Assembly (NCBI RefSeq): GCF_009936275.1
Contig: NZ_AP019797.1
Span: 2,773,890 to 2,837,889 of the forward strand
DNA from: Rhodothermus marinus
Lineage (GTDB): Bacteria > Bacteroidota > Rhodothermia > Rhodothermales > Rhodothermaceae
Reading direction: 5' to 3'
Length of the DNA: 64,000 bases
Part shown: in pieces, positions 1 to 8,707 of the stretch
Layout: every line of letters starts with the position of its first letter
Position numbering within the stretch: position 1 is the first letter of the stretch
Position numbers and translations under genes: made by a program
The notes under the pieces: model-generated
Told to the model about the DNA's origin: nothing
Database searches by the model: none
Seen by the model: only the letters and a program-made list of their open reading frames with translations

Positions 1-517
1 TCGCCGACAGGATGATCGGCCCCTGGGCATGTGCCATCCCGTCGAATTCGCCCGCCTCGTCTTCGAAATAGTCCGCGTCGAACCGATCCGCATAGAACAG
101 AATGGTGCGGCGCGCGGGCCACTCCCAGTCGGGCCGTCCGTGCAGCAACAGCGCCGCTCCGGCCGCCACGGCCAGCCGGAGTTCGTCGGTCACCTCGACG
201 CCCACCCCCTCGAACCGCTGCTCGGCGAGGAAGAACTGCACATCGCGCTCGAAACGACGGCGCCCCGCCACATCCAGCGCCCGGTAGAAGGGCACGTGCG
301 CCTCGAGCCATCGGCGCCAGGCTTCGGGAAAAGGACGACGGGCCAGACGCCAGCGCCGGAGCGGCTTTCGGGCCCCCACGGCCAGCACCCCCAGCGCCAC
401 CACCCCGCCCGGCCAGGCACCGACCCCGGCCCGCAATCCGACCAGCGCGGCCAGACCGCCCAGCACCAGCGCCAGCATCCCGTAAAACCAGACCGTCACC
501 GGCCGTACAATCCGCAT
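1..517 (-). CDS. mtfA: MtfA-type zinc peptidase (M90), C-terminus off window
   Basis: The reverse complement gives an open frame of 172 codons running off the left edge. It begins with a hydrophobic segment (about residues 8-48, two short membrane spans), followed by a soluble domain containing PFYRALDVAGRRRFERDV, FLAEQRFEGVGVEVTDEL and ILFYADRFDADYFEDE. This order (WL..PFY..L, then RF, then IL.Y...F) is that of the MtfA/DgsA anti-repressor peptidase family. The HExxH zinc motif would lie beyond the window, so catalysis cannot be checked. In Enterobacteria MtfA binds Mlc and influences PTS control; no such partner is visible here, so only the peptidase assignment is supported. It is transcribed away from the flagellar operon. 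Confidence 0.72.
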   Translation of the reverse strand, partial: MRIVRPVTVWFYGMLALVLGGLAALVGLRAGVGAWPGGVVALGVLAVGARKPLRRWRLARRPFPEAWRRWLEAHVPFYRALDVAGRRRFERDVQFFLAEQRFEGVGVEVTDELRLAVAAGAALLLHGRPDWEWPARRTILFYADRFDADYFEDEAGEFDGMAHAQGPIILSA

Positions 518-632
518 AGTATCGCCCGTCTGGTAGCAAACTCAAGGAAAAGTTGCCCGTCTCGCTGGAAAATTATGCCTTTTCCGGACGAATCACGCCC
601 GGCAAATCCGCGCGTTTCCGCACCTGCAACAC

Positions 633-648
633 TGGCAATGCTTTTGCC
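633..648 (+). promoter_or_regulatory. candidate sigma-54 promoter of the flagellar operon
   Basis: The sequence TGGCAATGCTTTTGCC has the invariant GG and GC exactly 10 bases apart and matches TGGCA-N6-TTGC. The -12 GC lies about 42 bases upstream of the flgF ATG, leaving a leader of about 30 nt. Sigma-54 commonly drives middle flagellar genes. No enhancer-binding regulator is encoded in this window, so the site is inferred from sequence and position only. Confidence 0.55.
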
Positions 649-688
649 GGAGGCCTCCTCGGGTTCATTCAGCCATCCTGCCCTGCCC

Positions 689-1417
689 ATGCTGTTACGC
701 CTGCAGAATGCCGCGGCGTCGATGACCGAGGCGATCCGCCAGCAGGAACGTCTCGCCAACAACCTGGCCAACGTCAACACGGCCGGCTATAAACAGGAGC
801 GCTTCTTCGTGGAGGCGCTCAACGAACGGCTCGACGCCGAACGCTCGCCGAGAAGCGACCGGCGCCTCACGCAGTGGAACGACCTGACCCAGGGGGCGCT
901 CGAGCACACGGGCAGCCCGCTGGACGTGGCCATCGAAGGCGACGGTTTCTTCGTGGTCACCGATGCGGCGACCGGGGCCACCTTCTACACGCGCGCCGGC
1001 CAGTTTCGACTGGACGGGGAAGGTTACCTGCGCACGATCGACGGCCTGCTTGTGGAAGGCGAAGACGGTCCGATCCAGCTCCTGCCCCACGAGCGCAACC
1101 GCACGCTTTCGATCAGTCAGGACGGCGTGCTGCGCGCCGACGAACGCGAGGTCGCCCGCCTGCGCATCGTGCGCTTCGCCCGCCCCGAAGCGCTGCAGCG
1201 CGTCGAAGGCGCCCGCTTTGCCGCCACCGACCAGGAGCCCCTTCCGGTCGAAACACCCCATCTGCGCCCTGGCTTCCTGGAAAGCAGCAACGTAAATCCG
1301 GTGCTCGCCATGACCGAGATGATCGAGCACTTTCACCGCTTCGAGACGCAGCAGAAGGTCATCCAGACCACCGATCAGCTGCTCGGACAGATTACCCGGG
1401 ATCTCGGAAAGTTCTAA
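689..1417 (+). CDS. flgF: Flagellar basal-body rod protein FlgF
   Basis: A proximal/distal rod subunit of the FlgE/F/G family, 242 aa. The N-terminal rod signature NNLANVNTAGYKQ lies near residues 26-38. The D1 region has SPLDVAIEGDGFF, and the C-terminal helix has GFLESSNVNPV and MTEMI, as in all axial proteins. The frame stays open far upstream, but rod proteins start a few residues before the amphipathic N-helix, so MLLRLQNAAA at 689 is chosen. It is the first gene of the rod/ring/hook operon, 18 nt before flgG. Like other axial proteins it is exported by the flagellar type III apparatus without a cleaved signal. Confidence 0.93.
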   Translation: MLLRLQNAAASMTEAIRQQERLANNLANVNTAGYKQERFFVEALNERLDAERSPRSDRRLTQWNDLTQGALEHTGSPLDVAIEGDGFFVVTDAATGATFYTRAGQFRLDGEGYLRTIDGLLVEGEDGPIQLLPHERNRTLSISQDGVLRADEREVARLRIVRFARPEALQRVEGARFAATDQEPLPVETPHLRPGFLESSNVNPVLAMTEMIEHFHRFETQQKVIQTTDQLLGQITRDLGKF

Positions 1418-1435
1418 ACCATCCGTCGTGCACTT

Positions 1436-2224
1436 ATGCTTCGGGCCCTCCGCACCGCCGCGCTGGGCATGAACGCCCAGCAGACCAACGTCGATAACAT
1501 CGCCCACAACCTGGCCAACGCCAACACGACGGGCTTCAAAAACGCCCGCGTGGTCTTTCAGGACCTGCTCTACCAGACCGTCCAGACGCCCGGCCAGGAA
1601 GAAGCCGAGGGGCTCACGCCACCGGCCTCGCTGCAACTGGGCAGCGGTGTGGCCGTCGTGGCCACCGTGCGCCAGTTCACGCAGGGCAGCCTGGTGGAAA
1701 CCGGCAACGCACTGGACCTGGCCATCAACGGCGACGGCTTCTTCCAGATTCGGCGGCCAGACGGCACCATCGTTTACACGCGCGACGGCACCTTCACGCT
1801 GAACGCCGACGGCACATTCGTCACGCAGACCGGCCTTCCGCTCGAGCCCGAGCTGAGCGTGCCCCCCGATACCATCGAGATTCACATCAGCCAGGATGGC
1901 GTCGTGTCGGTCCGGCTGCAGGGCGAGACGGAAAGCGTGGAGATCGGCCGGCTCGAGCTGGCCCGCTTCCCGAACCCGGCCGGCCTGCGGGCCATCGGTG
2001 GCAACCTCTACGAGCAGACCGAAGCCAGCGGCTTTCCGATCCTGGGGGCACCCGGTGAGGAGGGCTTCGGCACGGTCAAGCAGGGCTTTCTGGAAGCGGC
2101 CAACGTGGACGTCGTGCAGGAGATGGTCAACCTGATCACGGCCCAGCGGGCCTACGAGATCAACTCGAAGATGGTTACCACCACGGAAGAAATGCTCCAG
2201 ACGGCCAGCCAGATGAAGCGCTGA
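1436..2224 (+). CDS. flgG: Flagellar distal rod protein FlgG
   Basis: 262 aa, the usual FlgG length. The N-terminus MLRALRTAALGMNAQQ is followed by HNLANANTTGFKNAR, the rod signature. ALDLAINGDGFFQI marks the core, and the C-terminus has GFLEAANVDVVQEMVNLI and RAYEINSKM, diagnostic of FlgG. It forms the distal rod that passes through the P and L rings encoded just downstream. Its stop overlaps the flgA start (ATGA), which implies translational coupling. Confidence 0.95.
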   Translation: MLRALRTAALGMNAQQTNVDNIAHNLANANTTGFKNARVVFQDLLYQTVQTPGQEEAEGLTPPASLQLGSGVAVVATVRQFTQGSLVETGNALDLAINGDGFFQIRRPDGTIVYTRDGTFTLNADGTFVTQTGLPLEPELSVPPDTIEIHISQDGVVSVRLQGETESVEIGRLELARFPNPAGLRAIGGNLYEQTEASGFPILGAPGEEGFGTVKQGFLEAANVDVVQEMVNLITAQRAYEINSKMVTTTEEMLQTASQMKR

Positions 2225-2949
2225 TGATGCGGCTGCTGTGGATCATCGGGCTGTTGCAGGTGCTCGGCCTGCGTCCGGCCGCCGAGCCGGTGGACGTGCG
2301 GCTCCGGCACGCGATCGATTCGCTGCTGGCCGATGCGTTTCCCGCGCTGGTCGGCCATCTGGAGCCGCGCCTGGTGCGCTATCAGGCCGCCGAATCCGAT
2401 CGGATTCAGTTGCGTCTGCCGCCGGCCGTCGACGATCCCACGGGCTCCCTGCAGGTCGAGATCTGGACGCCTGACCCCCGCGGCGCATGGCGCAAGGCGG
2501 GCTGGGCCCTGTTCTACGTGGCCCGGTACGACTCGGTCATCGTCGCCCGCCAGGCGCTCCGCCGCGACGAGCCGGTCAATCCAGGCGCCCTGGAGATCAT
2601 CTGGCAGGAAACCACCCGGCTCCGGACACCTCCGCTGACCCCGACCCGGCTTCGCCAGCTCCAGCGGCAGGGGCCGCTGCTGGCCGTGCGCTCCGTAGCG
2701 GCCGGACAGGTCCTGCGCGCCGACGATCTGCGCCCGCCCTATGCCGTCCAGACCGGCGAAACCGTCTGGATGCACTATCGCCGGGGCGGCATTCTGTTGC
2801 GCCTGCGCTGCCAGGCCCGCGCGGCCGGCTTCGTGGGCGACGTGATCGAACTGTACGCGCCCCAGACGCGGGCCACCTATCGAGGCCGCATCGTGGCTCC
2901 CGGACTGGTGGAATGGATCGCCACCCTGCAACCATACGAACCGCATTGA
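2224..2949 (+). CDS. flgA: P-ring assembly chaperone FlgA
   Basis: 241 aa with an N-terminal hydrophobic stretch (MMRLLWIIGLLQVLGL) that should direct Sec export to the periplasm, where FlgA helps FlgI form the P ring. The C-terminal half (about residues 100-240) is SAF-like: ARQALRRDEPV, then LAVRSVAAGQVLRADDL, then a closing beta region with AAGFVGDVIEL. There are two possible ATGs, the first overlapping the flgG stop and the second one codon later; the first is listed. It lies between the rod and ring genes, as in many flagellar operons. Confidence 0.88.
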   Translation: MMRLLWIIGLLQVLGLRPAAEPVDVRLRHAIDSLLADAFPALVGHLEPRLVRYQAAESDRIQLRLPPAVDDPTGSLQVEIWTPDPRGAWRKAGWALFYVARYDSVIVARQALRRDEPVNPGALEIIWQETTRLRTPPLTPTRLRQLQRQGPLLAVRSVAAGQVLRADDLRPPYAVQTGETVWMHYRRGGILLRLRCQARAAGFVGDVIELYAPQTRATYRGRIVAPGLVEWIATLQPYEPH

Positions 2950-2952
2950 CCC

Positions 2953-3534
2953 ATGCGTGCCCTTTTGCTTGCATTGAGTCTGCTGCTGCCCGGCCTCTCG
3001 GCCGTGGCCCAGTCGTCCCTGTATGCCGACTTCCGCGCGGTGCGTCCGGGCGACGTCATCACGATCATCCTGGCCGAGCGCACCGCCGCCCAGCGCGAGA
3101 GCAACTTCGAACATCTGGCCAATGCCAAAATCGGCGGCGCCGGCGCCGTCAGCGGCACGCTGGGCGGCAAGTTCAGCGCCGACGCAACGTTTTCGCGCGA
3201 GAGCAAGGCCAACAACGAAACGCTCCAGCGCGACCTGCTCGAGGGCACCGTCACGGCGCTTGTCGTGGGCATCGACTCCACCACGGGCAACCTGCTCATC
3301 CGGGGCGAACGCAAACTCAACATCAACGGCGTCACGCACCTGATGCGCATTTCCGGCACGGTGCGGCCCTACGACGTGCGCTACGACAACACGGTGTTTT
3401 CCTACCAGATTGCCAACGCGCATATCGAGTACCGACAGAGCGGCCTGCCGCGCAAGTTCTTCCGTCCGGGCTTCCTGACGCGTCTGGGCGCCCTGGCGCT
3501 GATCGGTGCCGCCATTGCCCTCGGGGTTCAGTAA
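2953..3534 (+). CDS. flgH: Flagellar L-ring protein FlgH (no lipobox)
   Basis: 193 aa. The core is typical FlgH: RPGDVITIILAERT, a Gly/Ala-rich stretch (about residues 55-75), GTVTALVVGIDSTTGNL and IRGERKLNINGV, ending in VRPYDVRYDNTV and IANAHIEYR. FlgH forms the outer-membrane L ring. Canonical FlgH is a lipoprotein, but here the signal peptide ends LSAVAQSS with no cysteine, so a signal peptidase I type is expected. The C-terminus adds a hydrophobic segment (LGALALIGAAIALGV) that could anchor the protein. It starts 3 nt after flgA and is followed by flgI. Confidence 0.92.
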   Translation: MRALLLALSLLLPGLSAVAQSSLYADFRAVRPGDVITIILAERTAAQRESNFEHLANAKIGGAGAVSGTLGGKFSADATFSRESKANNETLQRDLLEGTVTALVVGIDSTTGNLLIRGERKLNINGVTHLMRISGTVRPYDVRYDNTVFSYQIANAHIEYRQSGLPRKFFRPGFLTRLGALALIGAAIALGVQ

Positions 3535-3550
3535 ACGAGCGGAAAGTGCC

Positions 3551-4666
3551 ATGCGTCGGCTGATTTTGCTCGGACTGTTGCTGTTGCTGCTGCCGCTCCT
3601 GCCCGCCCGGGGTCAGGACGCCGGACAGGCACGCCTGAAGGATCTAATCACGGTGGAAGGCGCCGCGCCGATCCAGCTCATCGGCTACGGGCTGGTGGTG
3701 GGACTGGACCGCACGGGCGACCGGGCCCGCGGCCAGCGCGGCTCGCCCTACACGGTGCAGAGCATCGCCAACATGCTGCGCCGCTTCGGGATCACCGTCG
3801 ATCCCAACCTGCTGCAGGCCCGGAATGCCGCCGCCGTCATGGTGACGGCCACGCTGGATCCGTTTGCGGCGCCGGGCACGCGCCTGGATGTGACCGTCTC
3901 GGCGCTGGGCGACGCCCGCTCGCTCTCCGGCGGCGTCCTGCTCCAGACCCCCCTGCAGGATCCCACCACCGGGCAGGTGTATGCCATCGCGCAGGGGCCC
4001 GTATCGACCGGCGCCGTGCTCGCCTCCAGTTTCGGTTCTTCGGTCCAGATCAACCACACGAACACGGGCCGCGTGCCGGGCGGTGCCGTGGTGACGGCCG
4101 CCCCGCCGGTCACGCTCGGCGGGCCGCAACTGGGCCTGGTGCTCAAACGGCCCGACTTCGTAAACGCCACGCGCATTGCCGAAGCCATTAACGGCCGCTA
4201 CCCGAACACGGCCGAGGTGGTGCACGCCGGACTGGTGCGCGTCAACCTCCCCAACGGCGTCAACAACCCCGCGCAACTGCTGGCCGAACTGGAGCCGTTG
4301 ACCATCGACGTGGACATCCCGGCGCGGGTCGTCATCAACGAACGCACGGGCACCATCGTGGCCGGTGGCAACGTGCGCATCAGCGAAGTGATGATCACCT
4401 ACGGCAGCCTGGTCATTTCCACCCAGGCCGAGCCGTTCGTGGCCCAGCCGCCCCCCTTCAGCCAGGGCGAAACGGTCACCGGCGCACGTGCCACCATCGA
4501 CGTGCAGGAAGAAGTGGCCCGCTCGGTGGTGCTGGGTCCCAACGCCGACGTCGCCCAGCTGGCCGCCGCCCTCAACGAGCTGGGGCTGACCGCCCGCGAC
4601 ATCATCGCCATCTTTCAGGCCATCGAACGCGCCGGAGCCCTCCAGGGAGAACTGGTCATTCTGTAA
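3551..4666 (+). CDS. flgI: Flagellar P-ring protein FlgI
   Basis: 371 aa, standard length. A Sec signal peptide (MRRLILLGLLLLLLPLLPARG) precedes RLKDLITVEGAAPIQLIGYG, the near-invariant FlgI start, then GLVVGLDRTGD, and the C-terminal ALNELGLTARDIIAIFQAI. FlgI polymerises around the rod in the periplasm with FlgA assistance. A GTG 45 nt upstream is also in frame but lies inside flgH and would bury the signal peptide. The ATG at 3551 has the GCC context common in this genome. Confidence 0.95.
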   Translation: MRRLILLGLLLLLLPLLPARGQDAGQARLKDLITVEGAAPIQLIGYGLVVGLDRTGDRARGQRGSPYTVQSIANMLRRFGITVDPNLLQARNAAAVMVTATLDPFAAPGTRLDVTVSALGDARSLSGGVLLQTPLQDPTTGQVYAIAQGPVSTGAVLASSFGSSVQINHTNTGRVPGGAVVTAAPPVTLGGPQLGLVLKRPDFVNATRIAEAINGRYPNTAEVVHAGLVRVNLPNGVNNPAQLLAELEPLTIDVDIPARVVINERTGTIVAGGNVRISEVMITYGSLVISTQAEPFVAQPPPFSQGETVTGARATIDVQEEVARSVVLGPNADVAQLAAALNELGLTARDIIAIFQAIERAGALQGELVIL

Positions 4667-4669
4667 GCC

Positions 4670-5011
4670 ATGATCGAGCAAATTCAACCATCGCCGGGAC
4701 CCACCGGCAGCGCCGCCCTGCTGGGCGTGCGCCGGCCGCATACGCCCGAAGAGGCCGCCCGCCAGTTTGAAGAGATCCTGCTGCGCCAGTTTGTGCAGGC
4801 GATGACGCGCGACCTCTTCCGCGCGTCGCTGAGCGGCGACGAAGCACCCGGCTGGCTGGGCTCCTACCGCGACACGCAGCGCGACGTGCTGACCGACGTA
4901 CTGGCCCGCCACCTGGCCGAGCAGGGCCGACTGGGCATCGCCGAACTGCTCCTGCGCCAGTGGCGGCAGGCCGGACACCTTTCCGCGAACGAATCGGAGA
5001 CGAACCCATGA
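4670..5011 (+). CDS. FlgJ-like rod-binding domain protein (no muramidase domain)
   Basis: 113 aa, the size of the N-terminal rod-capping half of FlgJ alone. AARQFEEILLRQFVQAMTRD matches the conserved A..FE..LL..ll..M motif, and YRDTQRDVLTDVLARHLAEQ matches the second helix ending in a.~GGiG-like LGIAEL. The peptidoglycan-hydrolase half of enterobacterial FlgJ is missing, as in many non-gammaproteobacteria, so a separate lytic enzyme must open the wall for the rod. It starts 3 nt after flgI, and its stop overlaps the next start (ATGA). Confidence 0.82.
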   Translation: MIEQIQPSPGPTGSAALLGVRRPHTPEEAARQFEEILLRQFVQAMTRDLFRASLSGDEAPGWLGSYRDTQRDVLTDVLARHLAEQGRLGIAELLLRQWRQAGHLSANESETNP

Positions 5012-5532
5012 GCGTCCCGTCCAACATCCTGCAGCAGTTTATCGAAGCGATCGAAGAAGAATTGCACCTGCTGGGCCAACTCGAACAGAGCTTCGAAGCT
5101 CAGCTCGAAGCCCTGCGACGCCACGACCACGAAGCGCTGGAACAGGCGGCCATGCAGACCAGCGAGCTGGTCACCCGGCTCGAACGCCTTCAGCAGAAGC
5201 GCGCCGGCAAGGGACGCCTGCTGCGCCGCATGTTGAAGCTGGAGCTGACGGCCTCGACCGAGCAGCTGCTGGCCGCCCTCGAAGCCCGCCCGGAAACGCA
5301 GGCGGCCGCCCATACGCTTCGCGGATTGCAGCAGCGGCTCCAGGGGCAGCTCCAGCAGACACGCCAGCGCTGCGAATCGCTTGAGTTTTCGCTGAAATAC
5401 GCGATACAAATAGGACAGGAGCTGCTGGAATTGCTGCAGGCGTTGGACCAGCCCGCCAGCCGCGTGTACACCCCCACCGGACAGACCCGGCAGGCCAGCC
5501 CGCAACGATCCGTCGTCAATCGCCTGGGGTAA
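5008..5532 (+). CDS. flgN: FlgN-family hook-filament junction chaperone
   Basis: 174 aa and almost entirely alpha-helical, with long runs of Leu, Gln and Glu (LQQFIEAIEEELHLLGQLEQ, then LRRHDHEALEQAAMQTSEL). This fits a coiled-coil export chaperone. FlgN proteins bind the C-termini of FlgK and FlgL, which are encoded immediately downstream. Sequence conservation in this family is low, so the call rests on size, helical character and position. The tail (about residues 155-174) is polar and probably disordered. The start overlaps the FlgJ-like stop. Confidence 0.75.
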   Translation: MSVPSNILQQFIEAIEEELHLLGQLEQSFEAQLEALRRHDHEALEQAAMQTSELVTRLERLQQKRAGKGRLLRRMLKLELTASTEQLLAALEARPETQAAAHTLRGLQQRLQGQLQQTRQRCESLEFSLKYAIQIGQELLELLQALDQPASRVYTPTGQTRQASPQRSVVNRLG

Positions 5533-5535
5533 GCA

Positions 5536-6930
5536 ATGAGCCTGAATCAACTGTTCAGCCTGACGCGCCGCTCGTTCCAGACGATCCAGGCGGCGATGAA
5601 CACCGTCGGGCAGAACGTAGCCAATGCCAACACCGAGGGCTACGCGCGCCGGCGCGTGACATTACAGGCCGTCAACATCCGGGATACGGGCCTTTACACG
5701 GCCCTTCCGCCCCGCTCGGCCACCGGGATGGGCGTTTCGGTGGCCACCTACGAACGCCTGCGCGATCACCTGCTCGACGTGGCCGCCTGGGACGCCCGCG
5801 CCAGCCTGGGCGCCTCCGACGAAGAAACGCGCATCTACCAGGTACTGGAAAGCCTGCTGGCCGCCGACGACGACACCGGTCTGGCCGCTCTGCTGAACGA
5901 TTTCTGGAACCGCTGGAGCGACCTGGCCGACAACCCCACCGACACGGGCGTCCGCGAAGCGCTGCGCGGCCAGGCTCAGACGCTCATCGACACATTCCAC
6001 CGGCTGGCCCGCGATCTGGACACGCTCACCACCCAGACCACCGAAACGCTGCGCGACGCCGTCGATCAGGCCAACAGCCTGCTCGAAGAGCTGGCCTCGC
6101 TCAACGCCACGATCCAGGCCGCCCGCCAGAAAGGCAATCCGGATCTGGTGGCCGAAGACCGCCGCGACCAGCTCGTCCATGAGCTGGCCGAGCTGCTCCC
6201 TGTCCAGGTCCACGCCCTGGAAGACGGTTCCTATCAGCTCACCGTCAATGGCATGGCGCTCGTGCAGGGCGACCGGGTCATGCCGCTGACGCTGGACCTG
6301 AGCGGCGGCACGCCCTCGCTGACCTTCGGCAACACGGGCATCGCCTTCCGGGCACCCGAGGGGCAGGACGGCCGCATCGGTGCCCAGTTGCGTATGCTGA
6401 CGCAGACGATCCCCGACGTGCGTCAGCGGCTCGACACGCTGGCCGCCACGCTGGTCAACGAGGTCAACAGCCGCCATGCAAGCGGCTACGGCCTCGACGG
6501 CCTGACCGGCCGCGCCTTCTTCGATCCGGCCGGAACCACGGCTTCCACGATCGCCCTGTCGGCCGACGTACTGGCCGACAGCCGCGCCATCGCCGCCTCG
6601 GGCGACCCCACCGCCCCGGGCGACAACAGCATCGCCCTCCAGATTGCCGGACTGCGCGACGCCCTGCTCTTCAACGGCGGCACCGAAACGGCCGAAACCT
6701 ACGCGATCAACCTGGCCGGAAGCATCGGCGCGGCCGCGAAAGACGCTACGGGCCGCCTGGAGCGCTCGCGGGCGACCATCGACCACCTGGACGCGCTCCA
6801 GCAGGGCGTCATGGGCGTCTCGCTCGACGAAGAGCTGACCAACATGATCCGTTTCCAGCAGGCTTACGCGGCCACCGCGCGCGTGCTGGACACCGCCCGG
6901 AGCATGATGGACACGCTGCTGAACCTCTGA
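5536..6930 (+). CDS. flgK: Hook-associated protein 1 FlgK
   Basis: 464 aa, somewhat shorter than the enterobacterial protein (about 550), through a smaller variable surface domain. The N-terminus LTRRSFQTIQAAMNTVGQNV and VANANTEGYARRRV is the axial signature of FlgK. FNRWSDLADNPTD-like FWNRWSDLADNPT (about residues 115-130) and DLVAEDRRDQLVHELAELLP are typical of HAP1. The C-terminus has GVSLDEELTNMIRFQQAYAA and ends in a terminal helix. It joins hook to filament and is exported by the flagellar secretion system. It lies 3 nt after flgN. Confidence 0.95.
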   Translation: MSLNQLFSLTRRSFQTIQAAMNTVGQNVANANTEGYARRRVTLQAVNIRDTGLYTALPPRSATGMGVSVATYERLRDHLLDVAAWDARASLGASDEETRIYQVLESLLAADDDTGLAALLNDFWNRWSDLADNPTDTGVREALRGQAQTLIDTFHRLARDLDTLTTQTTETLRDAVDQANSLLEELASLNATIQAARQKGNPDLVAEDRRDQLVHELAELLPVQVHALEDGSYQLTVNGMALVQGDRVMPLTLDLSGGTPSLTFGNTGIAFRAPEGQDGRIGAQLRMLTQTIPDVRQRLDTLAATLVNEVNSRHASGYGLDGLTGRAFFDPAGTTASTIALSADVLADSRAIAASGDPTAPGDNSIALQIAGLRDALLFNGGTETAETYAINLAGSIGAAAKDATGRLERSRATIDHLDALQQGVMGVSLDEELTNMIRFQQAYAATARVLDTARSMMDTLLNL

Positions 6931-6941
6931 AGTAGTCGGCC

Positions 6942-7874
6942 ATGGATCCGCTCAACGTTGCCTTTACCCGCCAGCAGAGCCTCTATCAGGCCCTGGCCGA
7001 GCGCCAGATTCAGGAGCGCCGGCTGGAGCTGGCCCGGCTGCAGGAGCAGATGGCGACCGGCCGCCGCGTCAACCGTCCCTCCGACGACCCGGGCGCCTAC
7101 ACCCGGAGTCAGGCGCTGCGCCGGCTGGCCCAGCGCTACGACCAGCACGAGCGCACGCTGACCATCGGACGGGCCTGGCTGACCGCCACCGAAGACGCTC
7201 TCTCGACGCTCGTCGATCTCTTCAACAGCGCCTACGAAGAAGGCGTGCGCATGGCCACCGATACGGCCTCGACGGCCGACCGCGCCACCACGGCCGACGT
7301 GCTCGAACAGCGCCTGCAGGCCGTGCTCGACCAGCTCAACGCCCGCCACAACGGCGAATACCTGTTCGCCGGCACCCGCACCACCACGCAACCCTTCCAG
7401 CTCAGCGGCGGCACCGTCGTCTATAACGGCAACGACCAGACGCGCCTGCTGGAAATTGCACCCGGTCTCCAGATCGCCATCAATCTGACGGGCAACGATG
7501 TCTGGGAAGTGGACGAAAACGGCGACAGCGTCACGGACTTCACCATCACCGAGGCCTGGCAGGACCTGATCGATGCACTCCGGGCCGACGACACGACGCA
7601 GATTCAGAACGCCATGGCCCGGGTGGAAGCCGCGCGCGATCACCTGCTCGATCGTATCGCGCAGGTGGGCGAAACCTCCCGCCGTCTGTCGATGGCCGAG
7701 ACGGAACTGCAGGACGCCCGCCTGCGCCTCGAATCGCAGCGAAGCGATCTGGAAGACGCCGACTTTGCCGAAATCGCCGTCAAACTGCAGCGCAATCAGC
7801 TCAGTCTCGAAGCCACCCTCCAGGTAACCTCCCGCCTGCTGCAAACCAGCCTGCTGAACTATCTGGCGCCATGA
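6942..7874 (+). CDS. flgL: Hook-associated protein 3 FlgL
   Basis: 310 aa, flagellin-like. LARLQEQMATGRRVNRPSDD is the conserved N-terminal D0/D1 signature of FlgL and flagellins. LNARHNGEYLFAGTRTTTQP is the HAP3 hallmark. The C-terminal helix has AEIAVKLQRNQLSLEATLQV, then LLQTSLLNYL. It forms the second junction ring below the filament. The start at 6942 has the GCC-ATG context. The stop overlaps the next gene (ATGA), so the downstream TPR protein is probably translated with it. Confidence 0.95.
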   Translation: MDPLNVAFTRQQSLYQALAERQIQERRLELARLQEQMATGRRVNRPSDDPGAYTRSQALRRLAQRYDQHERTLTIGRAWLTATEDALSTLVDLFNSAYEEGVRMATDTASTADRATTADVLEQRLQAVLDQLNARHNGEYLFAGTRTTTQPFQLSGGTVVYNGNDQTRLLEIAPGLQIAINLTGNDVWEVDENGDSVTDFTITEAWQDLIDALRADDTTQIQNAMARVEAARDHLLDRIAQVGETSRRLSMAETELQDARLRLESQRSDLEDADFAEIAVKLQRNQLSLEATLQVTSRLLQTSLLNYLAP

Positions 7875-8695
7875 TGCACGGATCGTTTCTGGAAAACTTT
7901 CGCCTGCCGCTGCCCGCATTTGAGCGGACGGAGCAGCTCGGTGAGCGGCTACGTGCGCTCTGGGAAGCCGTCCGCCGCCGGGAATCCCGACGCGTGCTGA
8001 CCCAGGCCGCTCCCCTGCTGGCCCTGCCCGAGATGGCGGCTCCCGAAGCGCGTGCGGCACTCCTCAATGCGCTGGGGGCCGCGCGCATGCAGCTTCGCCA
8101 CTACGAAGCGGCCGAGCGCATGCTGCGGCTCTCGCTGGCCGCCCTGCCCACCCAGTGGATGGCCACGCGCCTGCTCGTGCACGTCTGCGAAGTGCAGCGA
8201 CGCTACGAAATGGCCTACGATCTGCTGGAGCACCTGCGGGGACGGCCGGCCATGGCTTCCTGGGACGAGCCGCTTTCCGACACGGAATGGCATCTGGGCA
8301 TGGCAGCGCTGGCCTGGCGGCTGCGCCGGTGGAAAGTCGTCAGCACGCACGTGCGTGCCGCTTTCCCGAAGGTTACCGAGATGCCGCCAGCGCTGCAGGC
8401 CGACCTGCTGCGCCTGGCTTTCTACCGGGAGCGTCCCGCCGAGGCACTGGCCATGGCCCGCCACCTGCTCGAACAGCAACCCGACGAGCAGGCCGTCGAT
8501 ACGCTGCTGCAGACGTTCGTCCAGCAGGGCTGGAAACAGGAAGCCTGCATGCTCTACCGCCAGGCCTACCAGCGCTACCCGGAGAGCGAACGCTTTCGCC
8601 GACGCCTGGTAGCGCTCTGCCTGCAGACCGGTGCCGTCGAAGAGGCGCGCCGACTGGCCCGCCTGGGCGCGCTCTCGCTGGATGTCGAACCATAA
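7871..8695 (+). CDS. TPR-like helical repeat protein, translationally coupled to flgL
   Basis: 274 aa with no signal peptide or membrane segment. It is built of helical pairs with TPR-like spacing: AALLNALGAARMQLRHYEAA, then LLVHVCEVQRRYEMAYDLLE, then a Trp-rich pair, then AEALAMARHLLEQQPDEQAV and ACMLYRQAYQRYPESERFRR. I do not recognise a named family. In many bacteria fliW-csrA follows flgL; here this protein takes that place, and its ATG overlaps the flgL stop. A role in flagellar assembly or its regulation is inferred from coupling only. The product is probably a cytoplasmic scaffold. Confidence 0.7.
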   Translation: MMHGSFLENFRLPLPAFERTEQLGERLRALWEAVRRRESRRVLTQAAPLLALPEMAAPEARAALLNALGAARMQLRHYEAAERMLRLSLAALPTQWMATRLLVHVCEVQRRYEMAYDLLEHLRGRPAMASWDEPLSDTEWHLGMAALAWRLRRWKVVSTHVRAAFPKVTEMPPALQADLLRLAFYRERPAEALAMARHLLEQQPDEQAVDTLLQTFVQQGWKQEACMLYRQAYQRYPESERFRRRLVALCLQTGAVEEARRLARLGALSLDVEP

Positions 8696-8707
8696 CCCAC
8701 CGAACCG

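Noticed and set aside
29-688. Upstream extension of the flgF frame to position 29
   Set aside because: Translation before 689 is low-complexity Arg/Pro/Gln, antisense to the MtfA gene and in part preceding the sigma-54 site; rod proteins start at the amphipathic helix.
2152-4978. Long minus-strand frames under flgA, flgH and flgI
   Set aside because: They are shadows of well-identified flagellar genes and show no family features.
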